This document shows, one piece after another, positions 16,692 through 25,086 of a stretch of 64,000 nucleotides of DNA. Under the pieces are notes generated by a model, which did no database searches, was not told the DNA's origin, and saw nothing but the letters and a program-made list of their open reading frames with translations. Source of the DNA: an uncultured Oleiphilus sp. (GTDB lineage Bacteria; Pseudomonadota; Gammaproteobacteria; Pseudomonadales; Oleiphilaceae); assembly GCA_913020045.1 (NCBI GenBank), contig CAJWBE010000023.1, positions 1 through 64,000 on the forward strand, given 5' to 3'. Position 1 is the first letter of the stretch; each line of letters opens with the position of its first letter. Position numbers and translations under genes: made by a program.

Positions 16692-17210
16692 CTAGCGCTT
16701 ATTACTTATAAACGCATTCCAAACCCCGACGGGTGTCCAAATTTTTTCGAGATCGCTTTTTATGGAGTGTTCAGGTTCGTCAAGTACAACAGAGCGGTAT
16801 CGATAGATAAAGGCGGATACGCGCATGTTGGCTGCGCAATGCACCCATACTTTCTGGTCGCGCCTAGGCGTAAGCGCATCGCAAAATTTGCCGAAGTCGT
16901 TAGACGTAGGGTTCTTAAAATCGACTGGAATATGTATGTATTTCAGACCGAGTTCATTGAGTAACTCGCGCTCAGTGCGTAGCGAGTTTTCCAGAACACT
17001 TACGGGAGCCAAATTAATGATGGTTTTGTAGCCAGCCATCTTGATGGCATTAAACTGTGCTTCAGTTGGCTGTCCAGACGTAGCGATATTCTCGGTGATC
17101 GGGTGGTAGTTATAGATACCTTCAATCGAGTCCCCGCTAAATTTAAGCGGTGTGTATTTTTCAATTGAGGCACCGATAAACCCGATGACTGTTTTTATGG
17201 TGTTTAACAT
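16692..17210 (-). CDS. Tyrosine-phosphatase-like protein with shortened P-loop
   Basis: A 172-residue protein related to the small dual-specificity or DUF442-like phosphatase fold: ITENIATSGQPTEAQFNAIKMAGYKTIINL, then YIHIPVDF, then the active-site region WVHCAANMRVSAF. The signature cysteine and arginine are present, but they are separated by four residues, not the five of the classical CX5R loop, and the loop glycine is missing. Phosphatase activity is therefore uncertain. An N-terminal hydrophobic stretch is short and does not read as a signal peptide. It stands 51 bases upstream of the YdeI gene on the same strand, so the two may be co-transcribed. Confidence 0.75.
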   Translation of the reverse strand: MLNTIKTVIGFIGASIEKYTPLKFSGDSIEGIYNYHPITENIATSGQPTEAQFNAIKMAGYKTIINLAPVSVLENSLRTERELLNELGLKYIHIPVDFKNPTSNDFGKFCDALTPRRDQKVWVHCAANMRVSAFIYRYRSVVLDEPEHSIKSDLEKIWTPVGVWNAFISNKR

Positions 17211-17518
17211 ACGTATTCCAGTTGAAACCTAAAGAAAATAGTACTTGCCTTATTTATATATCGTCAAACTCAGGCAAACTGTTTGGCTCTGCGCTACGTA
17301 AAAAGTCTAATCGATTAGACATAACTTTCGTTACCATTTTTATGGAATATTTCATCCATTGTGAAGCAATCATTGGGATCAGAATATGAATAATAAGATG
17401 CTACATAAATTTTTAAGTTACTTCAGACTTGTCGACGGCGTTGAGTAAATTTGGATATATATCATTAGGCGGGCCCACGAGTAGTTTGCCGCAGCGTTAT
17501 CCTACAGACGAAAATCAA
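17211..17518. other. Intergenic region with perfect 16-base palindrome
   Basis: Gap upstream of the phosphatase-like gene and downstream of the large CBM73 protein gene. It holds the palindrome at 17305-17320. A 20-codon open frame at 17386-17448 lacks a convincing ribosome binding site and is not called. The terminator of the CBM73 gene follows. Confidence 0.5.
17305..17320. promoter_or_regulatory. Perfect palindrome GTCTAATCGATTAGAC
   Basis: A perfect 16-base inverted repeat without a spacer, 95 bases upstream of the minus-strand start at 17210. The length and symmetry suit a dimeric DNA-binding protein. It does not resemble the ATGGCCTAGGCCAT family. The binding protein is unknown. Confidence 0.5.
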
Positions 17519-17547
17519 AAAGCCCTCGTTTTGATGCGAGGGCTTTG
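17515..17547 (-). terminator. Rho-independent terminator after the CBM73-cytochrome gene
   Basis: AGCCCTCG and CGAGGGCT arms (17521-17528 and 17537-17544) with an eight-base loop. On the minus strand the stem is followed by TTTTTGATTTT. It is 33 bases beyond the stop of the gene at 17580-21389 and ends its operon. Confidence 0.85.
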
Positions 17548-17579
17548 CTTATTAAATAGGCTGTTTAAGGCATTCTCAT

Positions 17580-20500
17580 CTAGCGATCTAGCCGGTACAA
17601 AAATGAATCTGCTTTGATGACGCTGGCAGCCAGCTCGCGGATGTCGCCATTTTCTATAAAGTGTTCACTTAAGGCTTCTTGATCTGGCTTCATTTGGCTG
17701 TCTGGTTCGTGGCCATTTGCGTATTGCAGGTAACTTTCTACAAAGCACTCTCTGACTTCGGTCATGCCGGCCAACGTTTGAGAGAGGTCTCGTGCATCAG
17801 CATAGAGTGCGAGGGTTGATAGGCCCGTGTTGTCCCTTAGAATGCCGGCCATATCTAGCGGCAGATTTACACTTGGGTTGTTGTATGCAGGCTCGGTCGT
17901 GCGATAACGGCCTTCTTGGTCGTACGCTTCTAGTGCTGAACCGGGCTCATTCATTAGACGGTGACACTGCCAGCATTGACCTTCGCTGGCGTCTGGGCCA
18001 GTAATGACATCCCAGCGTTCGCGCGTTGTATAGTCGTAAGCCGGCATGCTAATCGTATCTGGGTCAATTCCAGACGGCACGCCCATGGTATGACACATCA
18101 TGTTTTCGCGTATCATCTTACCGCGCTTAACGAGTGATGTTGCTGCAAAATCTGAGTTTGCTACATGAAGAATTCCTTGGTGCAAGATTCCACCACGCTC
18201 AGTTTCGCTGTCTACTTTGACGAAGTTCGCGTTGCCTGAATGGGGCATGCCGTAGTGCTGTCCCAGTACGTTGTTGACAAAGGTATAGCCAGGGTTAAAT
18301 AGCTCATCAATCGTCGAACTTCCTTGCTCTAGTAAATAGGCAACGGCTTGCTTTTGTTCTGTGCGCATTGCTGCGATAAGCGCGCTGCTCAACCCTGGCT
18401 TCTCTGCAACATCGTCATAGGTTTTGGTGTAGTAACGAACAAACTCACTAAAGTGGGACGCGAAGCGACTATCCGCCATCATTTGCTGAGCTTTGGCTTC
18501 GACTTGCGATTCGGAGCTTAGTTGCCCTAAGCGCGCGGCCGTCAGCAAGCTACTATCTGGTGTGGTGCCAAAAAGCTGGAACGATAGGGCACTAGCCACT
18601 TCAAAATCATTCAATTGATATGCTTGCGCATCGTTATTCCATTCACCAATTTCGAGGCGATAGAGGAAGTAGGGCGACATGAGCAAGCTGGCCAGCATAT
18701 CGCGGCTGCCATGTGAACTGTTGAACGTTTGAAAACTACTAATTTCTTCGGCATTCGGTGTGCGACGCAAGATCTTTTCAAGGGCTGTCGAGATCTGATT
18801 GTTTGCACAGGCCGCGCTATTACAGCCAATATTAGCCAGATTTGCAGTCTCTGAAACTTTTTCAGCAAGGCGCATGAACTCGAGCGCTTCTTCGTTTAGC
18901 ACAAGGCCAAGCTCTGCTTGTGTCGGGTATTTAAACTCGTCATTGAAGTGTGGCTTGGGCAAGTCTTCATCTGATAGAAAAACGCCAGTTAGGTCGAATA
19001 CTGCATTGCGATATTCATAGGGGGTTAACAAGCGTATGGTGCGAACGCCTCGACCTTCTGACCCAACAATTTCCTGTTCTTTGGTGTAGCCCCACACAGA
19101 TGTCCACACGAAGTCAGCCGCTTCTTCTTTGCAGTTATCGTCGCAGTTGCCGGCAGGCATGGTTAATACTTTGTCGAGCATTTGGCTGTACTGCTTGTCG
19201 GCCCAGCCTAGCTTGATAAAGTCACCTAACAAGTCACCACCGATACCGGTTGCCGAATGACAGGCTGCACATTTTGCTTCAAATACGATGCGCTGGTCTA
19301 AATCTGCAGGCATCGCAATCGTTGCTATTTGGCTAGCGTTTGAGTTACCAGCGCTGTTTGCAGCTCGCACGCGGTAACGATACTCGCCACCGGCACTGAC
19401 ATTTTGGTCTTCGTATTGACGTTGATTGGCGGCTAAGTTCGCAACGGTTGACCAAGCAGAGTCATCTTCAGAGCGTTCAACCAGATAGCTTTCGACTTGC
19501 CCACTGGCGGTGTTCCACGCGACGAGTAATGCTTCTAGGTCGCGAGTGACGTCGATATTGCTTGGTGCTGATGGCACTGCTACCTGTTCAACTAGGTCTA
19601 ATGTATTACTGGTAATGGCGAGCGAATCACCGGCTGCATTAAAAGCCTGCACGCGATAGGTATAGCTATGGCCGATTTCAACTTGTAGATCCTGATAGCT
19701 GACTTGGTCATTCGGCAAACTACTAAGCTCGCTCCATTGCGCGCTATCCTTTTTACGGAAAACTCTGAAGCCTGTTTCGACTCCTGAGTTGTCTGCCCAG
19801 CTCAAGCCGATACGGTCTTGTGAACCTGACGCGACAGCAATGACTGAAGAGGGTGCCGCTGGCGCAACGGGTTGGCTAACGTTGTTGGAGACAAAGTTGT
19901 CCAAAATATATTGCGCTAGCGTATTTGCGCAGTCACCAACACAAGAACCTGCGTCACCAAAGGGCATGGTGTCGGCTATCGTCGAGCTTAATGCAGCGAG
20001 TGTGTAGCCGGGGTCTGTCAATGCGGGAATACCACCGCTACCTTCTCCGCTTGCGCCATGGCATGCGGCACAATCGACTGCATAGTGGTCGCTGGCGCTA
20101 TTTGATTCGCCATTTTCATTATTGTTCTCGTTCGACTCTTCGGTATTATCTAGTGAAATGCTAATGCTCACTTCGTTACTTGTTTCAGATGGGCGAGAGC
20201 TATTCACTGCTAAAATTCGAAAGCGATAATCACCGGATGCTTTTGGTACAAAGCTATATTCGTTTAACGTCGCTATGATACGAGGCTCGCTGCTCCAAAA
20301 TCCCTCATCGACTCGACTTTGCAAGACATAGTGGGTTGTGTGTTCCTCGTCATGGCTCCACTCAAGCTCTATGCGTGTGTTATCCGCTAGGTAACGTGCT
20401 TCAAGTTCTGACGGCGCAGCTGGGTTAACGGGGAGGGCGTTGAACGCCTGTTCTTCTGCTCGCAATATTAAGTTTAGATAGACCGGCACGGTGTTACCAA

Positions 20501-21389
20501 TGGCGGATAAGTTGGCAAGCTCGCGCAAATATTCGATTCCGCCGTCCATCGCAAAGTTAGCGGCATTAATCATGATTGGTTTGGCGGTCGTCACTTGGAT
20601 TGCATTGTTTGGAAGTTTGATGGCGACTAGTTCGCTCTCCAATGTTTGATATGAACCGTGCAGTTGTAACTCACCAGAAAAGTCGACGGTCTGGAGATCA
20701 CCCACTTGCATTTGGCTTAGCGACGACATGTCAGTTTGGGCAAGCAGTTCAAGTTCGGGCAATAGGTCCGTTTCGAACAGAAAGTTTCTTAGTCGCTCGT
20801 CGCGAATACTGATCGCGGTGTCAACACTGGCGAGCTCAATGTTGAAACGAACTTGTCCCTGATCATTAACACCACCTGAGACCGAGGTAAAACGCTGGAC
20901 TTCGCCAACATGTTCTTTTTTGACGCTGACGAATTGAACTTGCGACGCGTCATTGTCGACTCTCCAAAGTGTTTGAGCGCCATTATTTTCGTTGTTGTTA
21001 GATTCTTCGTTCGAGTTTTCATCAGTGTTGCCATTGTTTTCCTGATTAGTTTCATCAGGGCCGCCATCAGTCGGCTCGCCACATTGCGTGTCTAGACTCC
21101 AAGCTTCTGTCCAATACAAACCAACGCCCGGTTCGTAAGCCCAATCCGATGTGCTTGCGCACCAGCCCGATACTTTACATCGATAAAGCCCGCCAGCATT
21201 GCTAACAAGATCATTTGTTTGATAAAGGGACCCTGAGTTAAAGCTGGAATAGCTACAATTGTTTGCGCTGGCATGGCTAGGTAAAAATGATAGCGCGACC
21301 ATTGCCGCGACGAGGGCCGCGATTAATATAGAACTGTTAGTTGTCGCTGATTTGGTCGGGCAGTTTGAATGATTGGTATGCGTTGTCAT
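17580..21389 (-). CDS. Exported CBM73-YceI-FnIII-cytochrome c-DUF1592/1588/1585 protein
   Basis: A 1269-residue secreted protein. Signal peptide 1-42; then a CBM73-like chitin-binding module (about 43-103: LYRCKVSGWC...YEPGVGLYW.EAW....C, like the C-terminal CBM of the Cellvibrio chitin-active LPMO10A); an Asn/Glu linker; a YceI-like domain (139-313); an FnIII-like domain; a c-type heme site CAACHGASGEG (about 438); two further FnIII domains; a second heme site CAACHS (about 706); and from 770 the planctomycete-type DUF1592/DUF1588/DUF1585 block, with a third CXXCH (CWQCH near 1138). The plan recalls the Saccharophagus Cbp2D/Cbp2E proteins proposed as electron donors to LPMOs, but with a chitin-type binding module. 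RBS AGGAG lies nine bases before the ATG. It follows the YceI lipoprotein gene by six bases. Confidence 0.85.
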   Translation of the reverse strand: MTTHTNHSNCPTKSATTNSSILIAALVAAMVALSFLPSHASANNCSYSSFNSGSLYQTNDLVSNAGGLYRCKVSGWCASTSDWAYEPGVGLYWTEAWSLDTQCGEPTDGGPDETNQENNGNTDENSNEESNNNENNGAQTLWRVDNDASQVQFVSVKKEHVGEVQRFTSVSGGVNDQGQVRFNIELASVDTAISIRDERLRNFLFETDLLPELELLAQTDMSSLSQMQVGDLQTVDFSGELQLHGSYQTLESELVAIKLPNNAIQVTTAKPIMINAANFAMDGGIEYLRELANLSAIGNTVPVYLNLILRAEEQAFNALPVNPAAPSELEARYLADNTRIELEWSHDEEHTTHYVLQSRVDEGFWSSEPRIIATLNEYSFVPKASGDYRFRILAVNSSRPSETSNEVSISISLDNTEESNENNNENGESNSASDHYAVDCAACHGASGEGSGGIPALTDPGYTLAALSSTIADTMPFGDAGSCVGDCANTLAQYILDNFVSNNVSQPVAPAAPSSVIAVASGSQDRIGLSWADNSGVETGFRVFRKKDSAQWSELSSLPNDQVSYQDLQVEIGHSYTYRVQAFNAAGDSLAITSNTLDLVEQVAVPSAPSNIDVTRDLEALLVAWNTASGQVESYLVERSEDDSAWSTVANLAANQRQYEDQNVSAGGEYRYRVRAANSAGNSNASQIATIAMPADLDQRIVFEAKCAACHSATGIGGDLLGDFIKLGWADKQYSQMLDKVLTMPAGNCDDNCKEEAADFVWTSVWGYTKEQEIVGSEGRGVRTIRLLTPYEYRNAVFDLTGVFLSDEDLPKPHFNDEFKYPTQAELGLVLNEEALEFMRLAEKVSETANLANIGCNSAACANNQISTALEKILRRTPNAEEISSFQTFNSSHGSRDMLASLLMSPYFLYRLEIGEWNNDAQAYQLNDFEVASALSFQLFGTTPDSSLLTAARLGQLSSESQVEAKAQQMMADSRFASHFSEFVRYYTKTYDDVAEKPGLSSALIAAMRTEQKQAVAYLLEQGSSTIDELFNPGYTFVNNVLGQHYGMPHSGNANFVKVDSETERGGILHQGILHVANSDFAATSLVKRGKMIRENMMCHTMGVPSGIDPDTISMPAYDYTTRERWDVITGPDASEGQCWQCHRLMNEPGSALEAYDQEGRYRTTEPAYNNPSVNLPLDMAGILRDNTGLSTLALYADARDLSQTLAGMTEVRECFVESYLQYANGHEPDSQMKPDQEALSEHFIENGDIRELAASVIKADSFLYRLDR

Positions 21390-21395
21390 GGCGAG

Positions 21396-22127
21396 TTACT
21401 CCTGCTCAGCGCGTTCGAAAACTAAGAAAAGGTCAACCGGCACGACTTGGCTGATTGATGTCAGTTTGGCGAGTGCTTTTAGTTCATCCAAACCGCCTGA
21501 AAAATTAAAGTCTAAGGCGTTAATAAGTATGGGTTGCTGGGTACGTACCAGTGTTTGCGTTTCGCTGATTCGCTTGACCGTCAGCGGCGCGTCGATAGTG
21601 ACAGTTAATCCATGCAAGTTAAGGTTTACCTGATAGGCGTCCGTATGAACTTCCCCCAACTCAAGTGTTTGCAATGTATCTAGGTCAACCTGTGTGCTTA
21701 CTTCGGCAAGCGGGTAGTCATTGGTCTCAAAAAATAAATCGCGCATCCTTTGATCGCGCAAGGCAATGCCGGTATCGACTGATTCAAGACCGATTTGCAT
21801 CAGCGCCAAGCCATCACTATCTATGATCCCGTCCATTTCGCCAAAGGTATGGCTTTCGACGACATGTACCTTTTTTGTACTGACAAAGTTGATAAACGAG
21901 ACGGCGGGTTTAAGTGTCCAAACGACAATAATTTCTTCTGGTTCGCTTGGCTCGATTGGCGTTATTTCAGGTTGCTCAACTTCCAGTGGGGGTGTCGTAT
22001 TTTCAGCGTTACTTTCGTTAGATTCACTCTTGGCGGCGGAAGTTGCTTCTGGCGAAGCGCTAGAGCCACAGCCTGAAATAACAAGACTGCTTAGTAAGCA
22101 AGTGAGTAGGAATAATTGTTTGAACAT
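21396..22127 (-). CDS. YceI-like lipoprotein
   Basis: A 243-residue lipoprotein with signal and lipobox VISGC (cysteine near residue 20), then a Ser/Glu/Pro-rich linker, then a YceI-like domain of about 170 residues. YceI proteins are lipocalin-like barrels that bind isoprenoid quinones or similar molecules. The domain closely parallels the YceI domain of the next gene: both have VDTxIxxRDxRxRxxxFET and PIxINAxxFxxxGG. The preferred start is ATG 22127, six bases after GAGG; TTG at 22139 is in frame but badly placed. Copy 4 of the dispersed palindrome lies 77 bases upstream with a plausible -10, so this gene and the CBM73 gene may have their own promoter. It could carry or store a redox cofactor for the partner protein; this is inference. 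Confidence 0.82.
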   Translation of the reverse strand: MFKQLFLLTCLLSSLVISGCGSSASPEATSAAKSESNESNAENTTPPLEVEQPEITPIEPSEPEEIIVVWTLKPAVSFINFVSTKKVHVVESHTFGEMDGIIDSDGLALMQIGLESVDTGIALRDQRMRDLFFETNDYPLAEVSTQVDLDTLQTLELGEVHTDAYQVNLNLHGLTVTIDAPLTVKRISETQTLVRTQQPILINALDFNFSGGLDELKALAKLTSISQVVPVDLFLVFERAEQE

Positions 22128-22204
22128 AATGCGCCTCAAAAAATCGGATCAACTAGATTGAAGCGAATTTTAGAGTTAGTAGTGGGGGTTAAGATATTGA
22201 CCGG

Positions 22205-22218
22205 ATGGCCTAGGCCAA
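22205..22218. promoter_or_regulatory. Dispersed palindrome, copy 4 (ATGGCCTAGGCCAA)
   Basis: One base from the perfect palindrome, flanked by GACC and GGTC four and two bases away. It lies 77 bases upstream of the YceI lipoprotein start (minus strand). A TAAAAT hexamer (complement of 22167-22172) is 39.5 bases from its centre. It contains GGCCTAGGCC, which I see only here and at 24162. Confidence 0.55.
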
Positions 22219-22296
22219 TTGGTCGCTAGGCGTTAGGGCTTGGAAGTAATGGCCGATAAGGCAATGTCGGCAGGGCTTTACGTTCGTTCGTGCTGA

Positions 22297-22689
22297 CTAG
22301 CGCGAGGACTTTGCAACAGCGATGGCTAGCAGCAAATTAATAAATTTCTCAGAACCTTTTAGGTTAACGTGGTTGCGTACTTCCGCAACTTGCTTAAGTA
22401 ATTCTGGTTGACTTTGCGCGCGCTTCAGCACGCGTTCAGCTAGGTTGTTGTCCTCTAACCACTTCACAACTTCTTCAGGGTATTGTTCACGAAGTTGAGC
22501 TCTTAGGTCTCTTTTTATTTCATGCAATGGGTCAATATTAACAAGCGTATTATGCGCTTTTGACTGAGTGGTGCTCGGTGTATCTTTTTTTGAATATGAG
22601 TGGGCGATTTCCGCGAAACTCATGGTTAAAGCAATGGCTGAAATTAACAAGCTAGCGTATAGCTTGTTTGGTCTTAGTAACATTATCAT
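22297..22689 (-). CDS. Small exported protein of unknown function
   Basis: A 130-residue protein with a signal peptide (LLISAIALTMSFAEIAHS). The mature part is about 100 residues, mostly helical and charged (HEIKRDLRAQLREQYPEEVVKWLEDNNLAERVLKRAQ). A longer frame runs upstream into the DUF1552 gene, but ATG 22689 is preferred because AGGA lies upstream and the signal peptide begins there. It starts 31 bases after the DUF1552 stop and is probably co-transcribed with it. Not recognised; location in the redox locus suggests a periplasmic accessory protein. Confidence 0.65.
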   Translation of the reverse strand: MIMLLRPNKLYASLLISAIALTMSFAEIAHSYSKKDTPSTTQSKAHNTLVNIDPLHEIKRDLRAQLREQYPEEVVKWLEDNNLAERVLKRAQSQPELLKQVAEVRNHVNLKGSEKFINLLLAIAVAKSSR

Positions 22690-22720
22690 TTGGTTTGTCG
22701 TCCTGGTGAAAACAACGCCT

Positions 22721-24061
22721 CTAAACGTTGGTAAATATATTTGGAATGGTTGAGGTGTCACCTGAGTAAGGAACACTTGTTCCTGAAGCTTGAGCGATTG
22801 TTGACCATATTCGCTGCATATCGACGGCCTTGCCTAGCTTCCAGTGGCTGCGATCGCCGTAGCTTTGGATGTCATAGAAACGTCCACTTCCGTTGCCGTT
22901 TTTCAGCAAGCCTGAAGCGCCGCCGATCAGCGTAACGGGGACATCTTGCATGTGCTCTGGTGCGCCGTCGGCCATTTCACTGGTGAATACGACGAGGGTG
23001 TGGTCGAGCAAGGAGTCACCAGGAACGTCTGGGTCTGGATAAGCCTCTAATTGGTCCAAAAGATATTTAACCTGCTGGGTATACCATGCGCGTGAGTTTT
23101 TCCATTCGTCGACACTGCCATAGCGGTGAGCGCAGTCGTGTGGGTTACGAGAGGTTGAGACCGACTTTATGATGACTTGGTCTGCACTGCGCCCGATTTG
23201 CATAGTGGCAACGCGGGACGAGCCGCAACTGAGGGAGGAGCTAATGATCTTGGCATGTGCTTGAGTGACTTCAGTTCGGTATTCGGCTGAATTTGATACC
23301 AGTCCGTTGTAGGGCTGCGCCGAAGACGGATTACATTCGCCGGCACTGGGGACTGTCGTATTCAAGTCGGTCACGACCTGTTCGACCGAGTCTAAGTGTG
23401 TGTCGAGCTTTGCTCTTTCCGAGCCAGCCAAGCGAGCGCGCAAGGTTTGGATCTGACTATTAATCGGGTCGAACAAGTGTGTCTTGCTGGCGTTGGCGAC
23501 TGCTCCGCCGCTGGGTTGATAGTTGCCATAGACCTGTTCGAACAGTTTGTAAGGATTCGTTTCAGGCAAAATCATGCTGTTATCCTGATACGAAATATTC
23601 CAGCTTGCGCCTACTGTTGCGTGGGGGCCGGAATAAAGCCGTTTGATACTGGCATTGGCGCCAGGCATGTGATTTCCAAGCAGAATATCAATTGACGTTT
23701 TTGAGCCAGCAGAATCTCTTAGTACATGCTTCCATGCGTTATGTCCGCCGGTGCCGCTTGCTAACAATGTTCCTTTCAGAAACAGCGCGCGATTTGCATG
23801 GCTACCCAGGTGCTGGGACATCTCGTTTAACTGGAAGTTCGTAGTGTCTGAGCCGTTTGCAGTTGGATACCATAATCCGTTGTTATACCCGCCATAGGCA
23901 TCGACACCAAAGCCATCTGGAATGACGGCGAAAACAACCTTAAGTTTTGATTCGTTTGCGCCAAACGCGAGACCACTCATTGACGCGCCTCCGAGTGCCA
24001 AAGGTAACGCAGCAGAAGTACCCATCAAGGTTTTAAGAAATTTTCGGCGATCGGTTTGCAT
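22721..24061 (-). CDS. Tat-exported DUF1552 family protein
   Basis: A 446-residue protein with a twin-arginine signal (TDRRKFLKTLMG, then a hydrophobic stretch ending near LAFGA), so it is exported folded, possibly with a cofactor. The rest matches the DUF1552 family: KVVFAVIPDGFGVDAYGG, HNAWKHVLRDS, SIDILLGNHM and the C-terminal DHTLVVFTSEMADG. DUF1552 genes are commonly paired with DUF1592/DUF1588 cytochrome genes in planctomycetes and marine polysaccharide degraders, and such a gene follows here at 17580. Biochemical activity is unknown. Two copies of the dispersed palindrome lie 76 and 98 bases upstream, with TATACA (complement of 24103-24108) as a possible -10. Confidence 0.85.
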   Translation of the reverse strand: MQTDRRKFLKTLMGTSAALPLALGGASMSGLAFGANESKLKVVFAVIPDGFGVDAYGGYNNGLWYPTANGSDTTNFQLNEMSQHLGSHANRALFLKGTLLASGTGGHNAWKHVLRDSAGSKTSIDILLGNHMPGANASIKRLYSGPHATVGASWNISYQDNSMILPETNPYKLFEQVYGNYQPSGGAVANASKTHLFDPINSQIQTLRARLAGSERAKLDTHLDSVEQVVTDLNTTVPSAGECNPSSAQPYNGLVSNSAEYRTEVTQAHAKIISSSLSCGSSRVATMQIGRSADQVIIKSVSTSRNPHDCAHRYGSVDEWKNSRAWYTQQVKYLLDQLEAYPDPDVPGDSLLDHTLVVFTSEMADGAPEHMQDVPVTLIGGASGLLKNGNGSGRFYDIQSYGDRSHWKLGKAVDMQRIWSTIAQASGTSVPYSGDTSTIPNIFTNV

Positions 24062-24137
24062 AGATATGTCCCAAGGCTAAATGACTAAATATTGGGACTC
24101 AGTGTATAGGGCGGATACGCTCTAAAGTATCGGGCGA

Positions 24138-24173
24138 ATGGCCTAGACGGAGGGTTAAAATGGCCTAGGCCAT
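24138..24173. promoter_or_regulatory. Dispersed palindrome, copies 5a and 5b (tandem, one perfect)
   Basis: Copy 5b at 24160-24173 is the perfect 14-base palindrome ATGGCCTAGGCCAT. Copy 5a at 24138-24151 (ATGGCCTAGACGGA) keeps the left half and core. Their centres are 22 bases apart, two helical turns, which fits cooperative binding of two dimers on one face of the DNA. They lie upstream of the DUF1552 start on the minus strand. A TATACA hexamer is 36.5 bases from the centre of 5a. Confidence 0.6.
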
Positions 24174-24219
24174 ATGCAGGGGGTTACTCGAGGAATTGTC
24201 GGTTATCAGCAACATCATT

Positions 24220-25086
24220 TTACATGATGTCTTTCCATTTCTTTTTCCAGCCGGAGTTTAACCAAATCGTTAGCTTCTGGAAAAAGTTGCTAGGCTTTTT
24301 CTTAGTGTTTTCAGACCCGCCTATTTGGCTTTCTTCTGGTTTGCGGTTTTCGACCGGTTTAGAGCCTGGCGAGTTGTTTGCCGACTCTATTGAAAGCGAT
24401 TCAATTGACGAGAACAGTTCCCGAATATCGCCAGATTTTTTGTAGCTAGTCGCCGCAAGCTCAATCGCGTGCCGCATAGCTTCGAGTTGTTTTTGTTGCT
24501 TGGAGGAAACGGCCTCGAGGCCCAGTAACTGTGTAATATCGCTGGCGACTTTGATCGCTATCATAATCACTCGGTTTTTAAGCGTTTTACTGGCTTCGAG
24601 GACTGATTCTACATGTTCACCAATTAGTTCGGCCGGAATGGAGAACTTCACATAGGGGAGCACAATGCCTTCATCTTGTAGCAATAGCCGAATCAAAACG
24701 GCTGTTTGCGTTACATCGCTAAATTGCCCCATTTTTTCGCGTAACTCATCGGACAAATGGTGGTCATGACATTCATCGTTCAAGCTGTTTTTTAGCTGTT
24801 CTATCTCTTCTACCAATGTGTCTAGTAGCTCACTTGATTTCGCATCATATGTCCTTGATGCTTCGATTAAGCTGCTGGCGGACTCCTTAGAAAATCCCTT
24901 TTTATCCTCCTTCTTAAACCTACTGACATACTTAGGGAATTTTTGAGACGGTTTAGCGAGTAGCCAGACATTTTGCAAACTCTGGGTGTGGCCGGTTATG
25001 TCTCTGGATATTTGCATGAGCACTAATAACAGCGTTCGATTGTACTCTAGCTGTTCGCGGGTGAGGTGCGCTTTATCGTCGTTCAA
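24220..25086 (-). CDS. Unknown helical cytoplasmic protein
   Basis: A 288-residue protein I do not recognise. It has no signal peptide. Residues 1-220 are predominantly helical and acidic; the C-terminal 60 residues form a Ser/Lys/Asn-rich linker and a basic, aromatic tail (FFQKLTIWLNSGWKKKWKDIM) that could lie on the membrane surface. It starts at TTG 25086, seven bases after AGG, within the last codons of the upstream gene (14-base overlap), so translation of the two is probably coupled. The three genes from 25979 to 24220 look like one operon. Confidence 0.6.
   Translation of the reverse strand: MNDDKAHLTREQLEYNRTLLLVLMQISRDITGHTQSLQNVWLLAKPSQKFPKYVSRFKKEDKKGFSKESASSLIEASRTYDAKSSELLDTLVEEIEQLKNSLNDECHDHHLSDELREKMGQFSDVTQTAVLIRLLLQDEGIVLPYVKFSIPAELIGEHVESVLEASKTLKNRVIMIAIKVASDITQLLGLEAVSSKQQKQLEAMRHAIELAATSYKKSGDIRELFSSIESLSIESANNSPGSKPVENRKPEESQIGGSENTKKKPSNFFQKLTIWLNSGWKKKWKDIM

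Noticed and set aside
17386-17448. A 20-codon open frame downstream of the CBM73 operon
   Set aside because: No convincing ribosome binding site and no recognisable product.
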